A stretch of 64,000 bases of DNA, taken from NCBI GenBank assembly GCA_041398745.1, contig JAWKUB010000003.1, forward strand, positions 124,001 to 188,000. The letters are read 5' to 3'. Of this stretch, positions 20,857 through 27,936 are shown in pieces. Position 1 is the first letter of the stretch, and each line of letters begins with the position of its first letter. The notes below the pieces were generated by a model, which saw nothing but the letters and a program-made list of their open reading frames with translations, was not told where the DNA came from and did no database searches. The translations under genes were made by a program, and so were the position numbers. The stretch comes from JACKHO01 sp041398745 (GTDB lineage: Bacteria > Planctomycetota > Planctomycetia > Planctomycetales > Planctomycetaceae).

Positions 20857-21486
20857 TCAAAACGGCCAAACGCGATTCAGGCCACGCTCAAACCATCCCT
20901 GCCGCGTGAATTTCTTTCCCGGCCCAACCGCGTCATACGTGATTTGCAAATCAGCAACCGACCGCGAAACAACTGTGTTGTCGGGGCCGACGTCAATGGA
21001 CCGTACCGAACCACTAACGTTCATGGTCCGTACTTCGCCCGCCACCTGAATGGTGCGAGTACCAGACAGGACCAAATTGCCGTTCGGCATGACATCAATG
21101 ACGGTGACTGTTATTCGATCGGTCAATGCCTGCTCGCTGCTAAATGACTCCGCGCCCTTGAAGTTTCGATCGGACTCGTTCGACAAATCGAGCGACGTGT
21201 CGGCACCTTGAGCCCCGAATCCGCCGCCCGCCTTGCCAGCCAGCGCGAACACGCCGCCAATGCCCGATGATTTGGACATCCCCCGATCTTCGCGATGCCC
21301 CAATGTCGTGTCCTGTGAAATAACAACCGTTAACAGGTCTCCCACTTCCCGCGCTTTGGCATCGTAGAACAGAAATCCATGTTCCTGGGTGTGCCGCTGC
21401 CAAATCGACTCGGCCTGGAGCGACTGGAGCGACAGCAACAAAATGGCTGCTGCCGACAGGGAGAGAATTCGGAATAGCGTCATCAT
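20857..21486 (-). CDS. flgH: Flagellar L-ring protein FlgH lacking a lipobox
   Basis: 209 residues. FlgH features are AREVGDLLTVVISQDTTLGH, LTDRITVTVIDVMPNGNLVL and SGTRTIQVAGEVRTMNVSGS, followed by VRSIDVGPDNTV and the tail VADLQITYDAVG. The protein forms the outer-membrane bushing of the flagellar rod. The N-terminus (ILSLSAAAILLLSLQSLQAES) has a signal peptidase I-like AxA-type end and no cysteine, whereas the enterobacterial FlgH is a lipoprotein with a conserved lipobox Cys. It follows flgA by 36 bp. Confidence 0.92.
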   Translation of the reverse strand: MMTLFRILSLSAAAILLLSLQSLQAESIWQRHTQEHGFLFYDAKAREVGDLLTVVISQDTTLGHREDRGMSKSSGIGGVFALAGKAGGGFGAQGADTSLDLSNESDRNFKGAESFSSEQALTDRITVTVIDVMPNGNLVLSGTRTIQVAGEVRTMNVSGSVRSIDVGPDNTVVSRSVADLQITYDAVGPGKKFTRQGWFERGLNRVWPF

Positions 21487-21522
21487 AGGTTCGCGATGCG
21501 GTTCGTGTACAAAGGCGAGGAA

Positions 21523-22536
21523 CTAGCGGATTGGTCTTGGCAACGTGTCGGCCGTACGAATTCCCGTTGCGGGCGAGAGTTCGATTTCGGCCGCACCCGG
21601 AGCGGTAATGACGCCCGAAATGAGACGCTTTGAATCCAGGTTCCGCAGCCAGATGCGATCACCGACTTTTCCATTTTGCATTGCTTCTGCGGCCTGCAGT
21701 GTGATGGACAACGTGCCACTGCGCGCGACCACGGAAACAGAATCTCGTTGTCGCACGACAAACTGATCGCGTACGTCGACAGTTTTGAGATCGCGCTGTC
21801 GGATCGGCTCCCCTTTCTTGATGGCCCGAGCGGTCAGTGACGAAATCACTTGGACAAGCGCGGCCGATGTGTCGGCCTCGCTGCACCAGTACTCACTGAA
21901 TTCAATGTCGCTCTCGGTGATGACATAGCCAGCTGGCAAATCGCGATTCGCAACGACAAGCGGTTTGTGAATTTGGATATCAACGGAGACCTGTCGCGTG
22001 CCAACGAGCCGACCGTTCGCCAGTCCTCGAACGAGCAGGGAATGCCGTCCATACGGAACTGCGCCGGGCAGCAGGACATCCCAATCCAGTTCCTCCAGCG
22101 ATGAACTTGGAAACAAATTCTCGACGGAGGTCATTAAGCGGACGCGAATTTGCTCGGACGTCAGCGAGTACTGCTTCACCATTTGTGCGGTGATGGCTGT
22201 TTCTAAGGCCACGTCACGCGTCGGGGTTGTTGTGCGAGTCACCTCGACCGACTTGGCGCCTTCAACTCGAACGTCGAATTCCCCGAGACCAAACAATCGC
22301 AGCCGTAACTCAATTTGTTGCCGCGGAATCACTCGCGTGGATTCGGTGTCGAATTGATCGACATCAAGTTCCCGAATCTGTTCCGCGAGCGCCATACTGG
22401 ACGCGGAGACATCGGCAACGTCCCCAATACGTACGAGTTCTGACGTGACGATTGAGTTGGACCGCAATGACAGGACGATTTCCTCGCCCCACAGATTAGA
22501 AGTCCATGCACATAACAGCAGCATGAGCGTAAGCAC
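21523..22536 (-). CDS. flgA: P-ring assembly chaperone FlgA
   Basis: About 337 residues from GTG at 22536 (alternative ATG at 22524). The signal peptide (MLTLMLLLCAWTSNLWGEE if GTG is used) precedes a C-terminal SAF/FlgA domain: NRDLPAGYVITESDIEF, AIKKGEPIRQRDLK, then VVARSGTLSITLQAAEAMQN and VGDRIWLRNLDSKRLISGVI. FlgA assists FlgI polymerisation in the periplasm. The reading frame stays open upstream to 22857, but that part is the translation of an inserted GC-rich repeat (it includes PHPGPLPH) and should not be annotated as protein. The predicted product lies between flgG and flgH in the operon. Confidence 0.9.
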   Translation of the reverse strand: MLTLMLLLCAWTSNLWGEEIVLSLRSNSIVTSELVRIGDVADVSASSMALAEQIRELDVDQFDTESTRVIPRQQIELRLRLFGLGEFDVRVEGAKSVEVTRTTTPTRDVALETAITAQMVKQYSLTSEQIRVRLMTSVENLFPSSSLEELDWDVLLPGAVPYGRHSLLVRGLANGRLVGTRQVSVDIQIHKPLVVANRDLPAGYVITESDIEFSEYWCSEADTSAALVQVISSLTARAIKKGEPIRQRDLKTVDVRDQFVVRQRDSVSVVARSGTLSITLQAAEAMQNGKVGDRIWLRNLDSKRLISGVITAPGAAEIELSPATGIRTADTLPRPIR

Positions 22537-22589
22537 GTAGCGGTTCCGTAATGTTCCGCTAACGGGGGTGAATCCGATGGCTGGTATTC

Positions 22590-22775
22590 TCGCCTCAACT
22601 CCCACTCTCCCCCACGATGGATGATGCCACGTTTCAAGACATTCGCTGTGGGGGAGAGGGCCGGGGTGAGGGGGACGAAGTACTTGCGAATGACGCACTG
22701 GCAACGTTTGGCCCCCCTCATCTGGCCTGTCGGCCATCTTCTCCCCCCAAGGTTTGGGGGGAGAAGAAATGACAC
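22590..22775 (-). repeat. GC-rich inverted-repeat element inserted between flgG and flgA
   Basis: Two near-perfect palindromes lie here: CTCTCCCCCAC (22605-22615) with GTGGGGGAGAG (22648-22658), and a 13-bp perfect stem CTTCTCCCCCCAA/TTGGGGGGAGAAG (22738-22750 with 22754-22766). GGGCCGGGGTGAGGGG between them is the familiar core of a repeat dispersed in many bacterial genomes. It fills most of a 333-bp gap in an operon whose other gaps are under 60 bp. Confidence 0.8.
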
Positions 22776-22869
22776 CATCCATACCGCACCCGCTGTAGCT
22801 GCAGCTGTGCGACCGTCCAATTGAACACTTGCGACATCGTGTCGACATGGTTTCCACTTCCCTACTGCG

Positions 22870-23667
22870 TTACCTGACGATGTCGGTGGCCGTGGACAAC
22901 ATTTCGTCGCCGGCCTTAATCGCACGCGAGTTCACTTCGTAGGCGCGCTGTGCCGAGATAAGTGAAATCAGTTCCGTGACCACTTCGACATTCGAACCTT
23001 CCAGGAATCCCTGGCGAATGTTGCCTAGACCATTCTGCCCCGGCGTCCCAGTGACGGGTTGTCCTGACGCGGGCGTCTCCGCATACAAGTTACCACCTTC
23101 ACTTGAAAGACCAGCAGGGTTCAGGAAACGCGAGATTTGGATTTGACCAATATCGATTTTCTGATTTGGTGATCCTGCCTGCGGTGCCGTGACGATTCCA
23201 TCTGCCGCAATATTGAGCTGTGACAAGGCGACACCATCCGGGATGGTGATGGTAGGATCGACGAGATAACCGTCTGCCGTCACGAGTTGGCCAGTCTGAT
23301 CAATTCGCAACGAGCCAGCCCGGGTGTATCGCTGCTCTCCGTTTGGCAGGTTCACCTTGAGGAATCCATCACCTTCAATGGCGATATCGAGCGGATATCC
23401 CGTTTGTTCGATGGTGCCGGAGGTGAAGACTTTTGTCGTCGACGTGGCCCGTGTTCCGTTTCCGATTTGCAGTCCCGACGGCGTGGTCTGCGAGGCGGAG
23501 ACGGATGTTCCCGGCTGTTCCAGCGTGGTGTAGAACAAGTCCGCGAAGTTGATGGTGCTTCGCTTGAACGCACTGGTGTTGACGTTGGCAATGTTGTTTG
23601 CCGTATTGTCGATGGAAAGCTCCTGGGCCTTCATTCCCGAAGCACTGGTGTACAACGCACGTAACAT
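22870..23667 (-). CDS. flgG: Flagellar distal rod protein FlgG
   Basis: 265 residues, the normal FlgG length. The N-terminus MLRALYTSASGMKAQELSID, then NTANNIANVNTSAFKRS, and the C-terminus (GFLEGSNVEVVTELISLISA, then QRAYEVNSRAIKAGDEMLST) are classical. It builds the distal rod. The start ATG overlaps the flgF stop as TAATG, with AGGAGG eight bases upstream, so the two are translationally coupled. A repeat-filled gap of 333 bp separates it from flgA. Confidence 0.95.
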   Translation of the reverse strand: MLRALYTSASGMKAQELSIDNTANNIANVNTSAFKRSTINFADLFYTTLEQPGTSVSASQTTPSGLQIGNGTRATSTTKVFTSGTIEQTGYPLDIAIEGDGFLKVNLPNGEQRYTRAGSLRIDQTGQLVTADGYLVDPTITIPDGVALSQLNIAADGIVTAPQAGSPNQKIDIGQIQISRFLNPAGLSSEGGNLYAETPASGQPVTGTPGQNGLGNIRQGFLEGSNVEVVTELISLISAQRAYEVNSRAIKAGDEMLSTATDIVR

Positions 23668-24386
23668 TATTGTCCTCCTGACAAATCCTGGTGACGTTCA
23701 ACGGCACGTGAGAGTGCCGTCATTGATCGTTGGGCTGCCTCGTGCTGTCGCATGGCGGCAATCATGGTGACGAGTTCCTGAACCGGATGAACGTTCGATT
23801 GCTCGCGTACTCCCTGAAGCAGCGTGCCTTCCATGGGTAGCACGGAGTCGCCGTCCGGTAGTGCCATCAACGTTGCTCCCACCAATTCAAAGTTCTGGGG
23901 ATTAGCAACGGAGACGAGTTTCAGTTTGCCCAGCGGGATATTGTTCAGTGAGAGTCGACCATCTTGTCCGACGGCCAGCTTCGACAAGTCGGCGTTCTGT
24001 GGAAATGTAATCACCCCCTGTTCGGCGGCGACGGGAAGTCCATCAGTGGTGACAAGTTGACCTTCTGGACTAATTTGAAACACGCCGTTACGAGTGAACA
24101 AAGGACCGTTCGGCCCCTCAATCGTAAAGAAGCCATCGCCACTAATTGCAAAGTCGAGCGGCGCCCCGGTCTGCATCAACCCGCCGGGTGTGAAGTCGAT
24201 GGCCTGGTTATTTGACTTTGATCCCGCGAAGTCGCTGGCCGACACGTCATCGCTGGCGGAATCAAAATAGGGAACGAGCCGTCGGAACCCCGGCATTTGT
24301 GCATGCGCGAGATTTCGTGCGATGATTTCCTGTTGCCGCTGTGCCGCATCCATTCCGTTGGCAGCACTGTAAATTCCTGGCAGCAT
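23667..24386 (-). CDS. flgF: Flagellar proximal rod protein (FlgF-like)
   Basis: 239 residues from ATG 24386. MLPGIYSAANGMDAAQRQQE, then IIARNLAHAQMPGFRRL, is a rod/hook family N-terminus, here with NLAHAQ in place of the usual NLANxN. The C-terminus ends GVREQSNVHPVQELVTMIAA, then MRQHEAAQRSMTALSRAVER. It is shorter than FlgG and comes first in the operon, so FlgF is the best call. A frame start at 24425 is ruled out because it lies inside the sigma-54 promoter (24421-24436). GGGGAGGGGG before the ATG serves as the ribosome site. Confidence 0.85.
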   Translation of the reverse strand: MLPGIYSAANGMDAAQRQQEIIARNLAHAQMPGFRRLVPYFDSASDDVSASDFAGSKSNNQAIDFTPGGLMQTGAPLDFAISGDGFFTIEGPNGPLFTRNGVFQISPEGQLVTTDGLPVAAEQGVITFPQNADLSKLAVGQDGRLSLNNIPLGKLKLVSVANPQNFELVGATLMALPDGDSVLPMEGTLLQGVREQSNVHPVQELVTMIAAMRQHEAAQRSMTALSRAVERHQDLSGGQ

Positions 24387-24420
24387 GTTCCCCCTCCCCA
24401 TGGGCTGACGACAGAGGCAT

Positions 24421-24436
24421 TGCAATCGTTGTGCCA
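24421..24436 (-). promoter_or_regulatory. Sigma-54 (RpoN) promoter of the flg arm
   Basis: Minus-strand TGGCACAACGATTGCA matches the sigma-54 consensus TGGCAC-N5-TTGCW at every defined position with exact -24/-12 spacing. The predicted start of transcription is near 24410, about 24 bases before the flgF ATG at 24386. Sigma-54 control of rod, hook and ring genes is known in many flagellated bacteria; here it is inferred from the site alone. The rest of the 386-bp divergent gap (24437-24772) shows no convincing plus-strand promoter. Confidence 0.85.
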
Positions 24437-24772
24437 GTCACAGGCCGTCTTACTAATCTAATCGACGCGGCCTGCAAATACCGCAGTGTTGATGCGACAG
24501 TTGCTTTTTAGTCCATCATCGGACTCGAGGCCTCGTGAACAATCAGGCGGAAAAGTCTTCCTCTTGGGGTGGGGAATTTCTTCCATCACTGCGCCGAGGC
24601 TAAGGGAATCCCCGCAGGCACCGCCGGGACTCCCGCACAGCAAAGAGTAGTCCCTCATCCCGTCCCGTGAGCGACCGGCATGATCGCCAAACTCGACGTG
24701 ATCGACAAAGTTTCACAATGCGCCCAGACGATATGCAGGGACGTTCCGTATCGATGTTGGAGCAATTCACCC

Positions 24773-25258
24773 GTGGCCGATCCGCAGCAAACTCCCGAAC
24801 CACCAAAGCAATCCTCCCTGCTTTCGATGGTGCTCTACGTCCTGATCCCACTGCTTGCAGCCGGGGCAGGAGCCGCAGTTCCCATACTGATGGCCAAAGG
24901 AGAGAAATCCTCCGTTAGTGAAGAGGAACTCTCCCAGGAAACGGTCGTCATCAACTTCGGCGAAGTCGTCGCCAATCTCTCTGAAGGACGTATGAACCGC
25001 TACCTGCGACTACGCATTAGTCTGCTGGTATCGAAGGAGCATCAAAAGGAACTGGAAGAGCAGTTGGTTGTTGATGGCCCGCTACTCAAGAACTGGTTGT
25101 TGAGCCACGTCTCTGACAAAACAGTGGAAGACATACGCGGCAAGTCCGGACAGAACATGCTGCGACGCGAAATCCTGGATCGTGTGAATCATACCCTTTC
25201 GAAAGATGGTCGTGATCGCGTGTTTGACGTGCTGTTCGAGGAATTCAACGTCCAATAA
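24773..25258 (+). CDS. fliL: Flagellar basal-body protein FliL
   Basis: 161 residues from GTG 24773. One N-terminal membrane segment (MVLYVLIPLLAAGAGAAVPILM, split around residues 18-38) is followed by the FliL periplasmic domain: VVINFGEVVANLSEGRMNRY, then LRLRISLLVSKE and IRGKSGQNMLRREILDRVNH, ending DVLFEEFNVQ. FliL associates with the stator near the basal body. I prefer GTG 24773 (GGAG 11 bases upstream) to the ATG at 24680, whose extra residues look random. It opens the plus arm; fliM begins 2 bp after its stop. Confidence 0.85.
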   Translation: MADPQQTPEPPKQSSLLSMVLYVLIPLLAAGAGAAVPILMAKGEKSSVSEEELSQETVVINFGEVVANLSEGRMNRYLRLRISLLVSKEHQKELEEQLVVDGPLLKNWLLSHVSDKTVEDIRGKSGQNMLRREILDRVNHTLSKDGRDRVFDVLFEEFNVQ

Positions 25259-25260
25259 CC

Positions 25261-26130
25261 ATGAACGACTTACAGCCCCAAACATTGGACTTTCATCGTC
25301 CGCGGCGGCCTGCCGAGGATGTCTGGAACATGCTGCAGAAGTGGTGCCAGGCGACATGCGTGGTACTGCAGGAGCAGTGGAATGAGGTTCTGAAGAATCC
25401 GATTCAACTCGCCTGTCACGAAATTCGACCGTGCGAATACCAGAGCATTTCCAGTGCGATGCAGCCTGGCTCTCTGGGATTACATCTCAAGGTGACGCCT
25501 GCTCGCGTTCCTTCCATTGTTGTCTTGAGTGGCCGGACGACGCAGGGACTACTCGCCGATCTATTGGATATCCCTGGCACCGAGTGGCCAGACGAGCGCG
25601 AACTCACCCCCGTCGAATCATCCATGATGGAAGTGTTGTTTGAGCGTGTGGCGTTCGCCATTGGTGACTCGTATCCGGGAGCGCAATCAACGCCGTGCCG
25701 ATTCATTGAAGCGATGAACCGCCCCGAGCGAACCCGAATTCTCTCCGCGCAGGCCGAGTATTACCTCATTCTCATCAATTTCACGAGCCGCTTCGGGACT
25801 GAGCCCATTGCGTGGATTCTCCCCCGCAAGGAAGTAGATGAGCAGTTGGAAGACGGTTCCCACTCATCGGACAGTGAAACACATGCGGGATTGTCGGTGC
25901 TGGAGTCACTGGCGCGACGCATACCCGTGGACATCACATTCGAACTGGGCTCAACCGAAATTCCCATGTCGGCAGCCATGAACCTCGCCCTCGGTGATGT
26001 CATCTTGCTCGACAACTCGATTTATCGCCCGCTCACTATGTCGGTGGAGAATGTTCCGAAGTGGCAGGGATATCCACTCCGCAAAGGGCCGCGACAAGCA
26101 TTTCAAGTTTCCGCAAAGGCTGGCGAATAG
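25261..26130 (+). CDS. fliM: Flagellar switch protein FliM, divergent, without CheY-binding N-terminus
   Basis: 289 residues against about 330 for typical FliM. The body has the FliM middle domain (for example PSIVVLSGRTTQGLLADLLD, then RELTPVESSMMEVLFERVAF) and a C-terminal SpoA-type domain (RRIPVDITFELGSTEIPMSA, then MNLALGDVILLDNSIYRPLT). The N-terminus MNDLQPQTLDFHRPRRPAED lacks the LSQxEIDALL motif that binds CheY-P, and the middle-domain GGxG loop reads DIPGTEWPD. Position between fliL and fliN supports the assignment. The C-ring would need another way to receive switching signals. Confidence 0.85.
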   Translation: MNDLQPQTLDFHRPRRPAEDVWNMLQKWCQATCVVLQEQWNEVLKNPIQLACHEIRPCEYQSISSAMQPGSLGLHLKVTPARVPSIVVLSGRTTQGLLADLLDIPGTEWPDERELTPVESSMMEVLFERVAFAIGDSYPGAQSTPCRFIEAMNRPERTRILSAQAEYYLILINFTSRFGTEPIAWILPRKEVDEQLEDGSHSSDSETHAGLSVLESLARRIPVDITFELGSTEIPMSAAMNLALGDVILLDNSIYRPLTMSVENVPKWQGYPLRKGPRQAFQVSAKAGE

Positions 26131-26169
26131 CCTTCCGAACTGACACTTCAATCAACAGAGACCGTAGTC

Positions 26170-26550
26170 ATGAACAAGGAATCCGGAGAAGGAGTTCCGG
26201 TGAGCCCGGCGGACTTTCCGCAAGCTCCCCCTTCAGGTCCCATCACGGCCAAAGTACCGCTTTCACGCTTTTATGACGTGAAGGTCCGTATTACTGCGGA
26301 GTTGGGACGGCTGCAAATGCCGCTCGGTGAGCTGATGGAACTCGGCCCTGGCGCCGTGTTGGAACTCGACCGAACCGTCAACGACGCCCTCGACATTGTG
26401 GCTCAAGGCGTGCGTATTGCGGGCGGTGAGGTGGTCGTCGTACATGACCGTTATGGAATCCGAATTACGGAAATTGACGAGAGCCATGCGCAGGTCGCTT
26501 CTGGCCCCGGCGCGAGACGTGAAGCTCAGAACGTAGAAGCCGCAACATGA
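26170..26550 (+). CDS. fliN: Flagellar switch protein FliN
   Basis: 126 residues. After a Pro-rich N-terminal tail the SpoA domain is well conserved: YDVKVRITAELGRLQMPLGE, then LMELGPGAVLELDR, and ALDIVAQGVRIAGGEVVVVH, ending RYGIRITEI. FliN forms the base of the C-ring with FliM and also helps export. Its last 4 bp overlap the start of fliO. The residues past the domain (about 25) are polar and unconserved. Confidence 0.95.
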   Translation: MNKESGEGVPVSPADFPQAPPSGPITAKVPLSRFYDVKVRITAELGRLQMPLGELMELGPGAVLELDRTVNDALDIVAQGVRIAGGEVVVVHDRYGIRITEIDESHAQVASGPGARREAQNVEAAT

Positions 26551-27194
26551 CGAAACCGCTGACTCAGTGCTGTCTCGTCTTATTGATGTCCGTGTTCCTT
26601 TCCGCACATGGACATGCCGACGACCTGTGCACTGACAGTGGCGAGATTCGACTGGTGAATGTGTTCGATTCTTCGGATGACTCGAAATCAAGCGTTGTCC
26701 CGGCATTTCAGTTTGATGGTGAGATTTTGCCAGCAACTTATGTGGAACACGTCTCCCACGAAGTAGAGACACCAACTCAAGCGGAGCCTGAGGCCACTTC
26801 GACCGATGCGATAGCTTCCGTCATGTCGACCAGCGGCACTGATGACGTCCTGCAGGAATTTGAAAACATCGCGCTCTGGAGCGGAGTCGTCATTGCCCTG
26901 GCGGGCGTGGTGCTTTTCGGACTCAAAGCATGGTCTCCGAATTGGCAACGGCTGACTGAGAATTCGCGACTTCGTAGCGTGGCCTCACTTCAACTTCGGA
27001 TGGACACCCAGGTCTTTCTGGTCGAGGCCGATCAGCAAACAGTGTTGTTGGCGGTTGATCGTCAAGGCGTTCGATTCCTCCGCAGCCTGAACAGTTGGGA
27101 CGACATGCCGCTCGATGAAGCCGCAAACGACTCAGCGCCATCGCAAAACGAACATGCGTTCCCAGCAGTATTCCCTGAGGCAGGAGGTGCATAG
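26547..27194 (+). CDS. fliO: Flagellar biosynthesis protein FliO
   Basis: 215 residues. A cleavable-looking signal (CCLVLLMSVFLSAHGHADD) leads a poorly conserved acidic periplasmic part, then a membrane helix (about 109-127, WSGVVIALAGVVLFGLKAW) and the short cytoplasmic FliO domain (SLQLRMDTQVFLVEADQQTV, then LLAVDRQGVRFLRSL). FliO helps assemble the FliP ring of the export gate. It overlaps fliN by 4 bp and precedes fliP by 2 bp, so the order fliL-M-N-O-P is kept. Confidence 0.85.
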   Translation: MTKPLTQCCLVLLMSVFLSAHGHADDLCTDSGEIRLVNVFDSSDDSKSSVVPAFQFDGEILPATYVEHVSHEVETPTQAEPEATSTDAIASVMSTSGTDDVLQEFENIALWSGVVIALAGVVLFGLKAWSPNWQRLTENSRLRSVASLQLRMDTQVFLVEADQQTVLLAVDRQGVRFLRSLNSWDDMPLDEAANDSAPSQNEHAFPAVFPEAGGA

Positions 27195-27196
27195 AC

Positions 27197-27880
27197 ATGA
27201 ATAGCGAAGCCGAGTCTACGCTTCAAATGTTGCAGGATGGTCCGCTGCAGGACCTCTCACCGCAGCTGCGACTGGCCCTCTTTCTCGGCGGACTTGCCCT
27301 GCTGTCGTCGGCGTTCATGGCGATGACGGCCTTTACGCGCATTGTCATTGTGTTGTCATTTGTCCGTCGGGCGCTCTCAACACAGGAAATCCCGCCGAAT
27401 CAGGTTCTGCTCGGCCTCTCGATTTTCATGACTTTGTTCGTCATGGCTCCCACCTGGAGGGAAATCGAATCCCAGGCCGTGCGTCCTTATATGAACGAAG
27501 ACATCTCGGCAGCGGAGGCACTCGCCATTGGGGCAGCGGCGGAACGCAAGTTCATGCTGCAACATACGAGAGAAGAGGACCTCATGTTGTTTCTGAATCT
27601 GGCAGAGCATGACTTGTTGGAAAGCCGAGAATCGACACCGCTCCACATTCTCATTCCCGCCTTCATCATCAGCGAGTTGCGAACCGCCTTTCTGATGGGC
27701 TTCTGCCTGTTCTTACCTTTCATTGTCATTGATTTGGTGGTGTCCATGATTCTCATGGCCCTCGGCATGATGATGATGCCGCCCGTCGTCGTCTCCACTC
27801 CCTGCAAGATTCTGCTGTTCGTGCTGATTGATGGCTGGCATTTGCTGGCGAAGGCAATTTGCCTCAGTTTTCAAACCTGA
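27197..27880 (+). CDS. fliP: Flagellar export-gate protein FliP
   Basis: 227 residues. Core motifs are FTRIVIVLSFVRRALSTQEI, then PPNQVLLGLSIFMTLFVMAP and PAFIISELRTAFLMGFCLFL, then PFIVIDLVVSMILMALGMMM and the end PCKILLFVLIDGWHLL. FliP builds the pentameric core of the export gate with FliQ and FliR. No signal peptide precedes the first helix, unlike E. coli FliP. The next gene is flhA, so fliQ, fliR and flhB are not in their usual place. Confidence 0.95.
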   Translation: MNSEAESTLQMLQDGPLQDLSPQLRLALFLGGLALLSSAFMAMTAFTRIVIVLSFVRRALSTQEIPPNQVLLGLSIFMTLFVMAPTWREIESQAVRPYMNEDISAAEALAIGAAAERKFMLQHTREEDLMLFLNLAEHDLLESRESTPLHILIPAFIISELRTAFLMGFCLFLPFIVIDLVVSMILMALGMMMMPPVVVSTPCKILLFVLIDGWHLLAKAICLSFQT

Positions 27881-27936
27881 CCAAGGTCCGAGTTCAAAGC
27901 ACAACCACAGCCCGATTCACCCCTCCACGTACAGCA

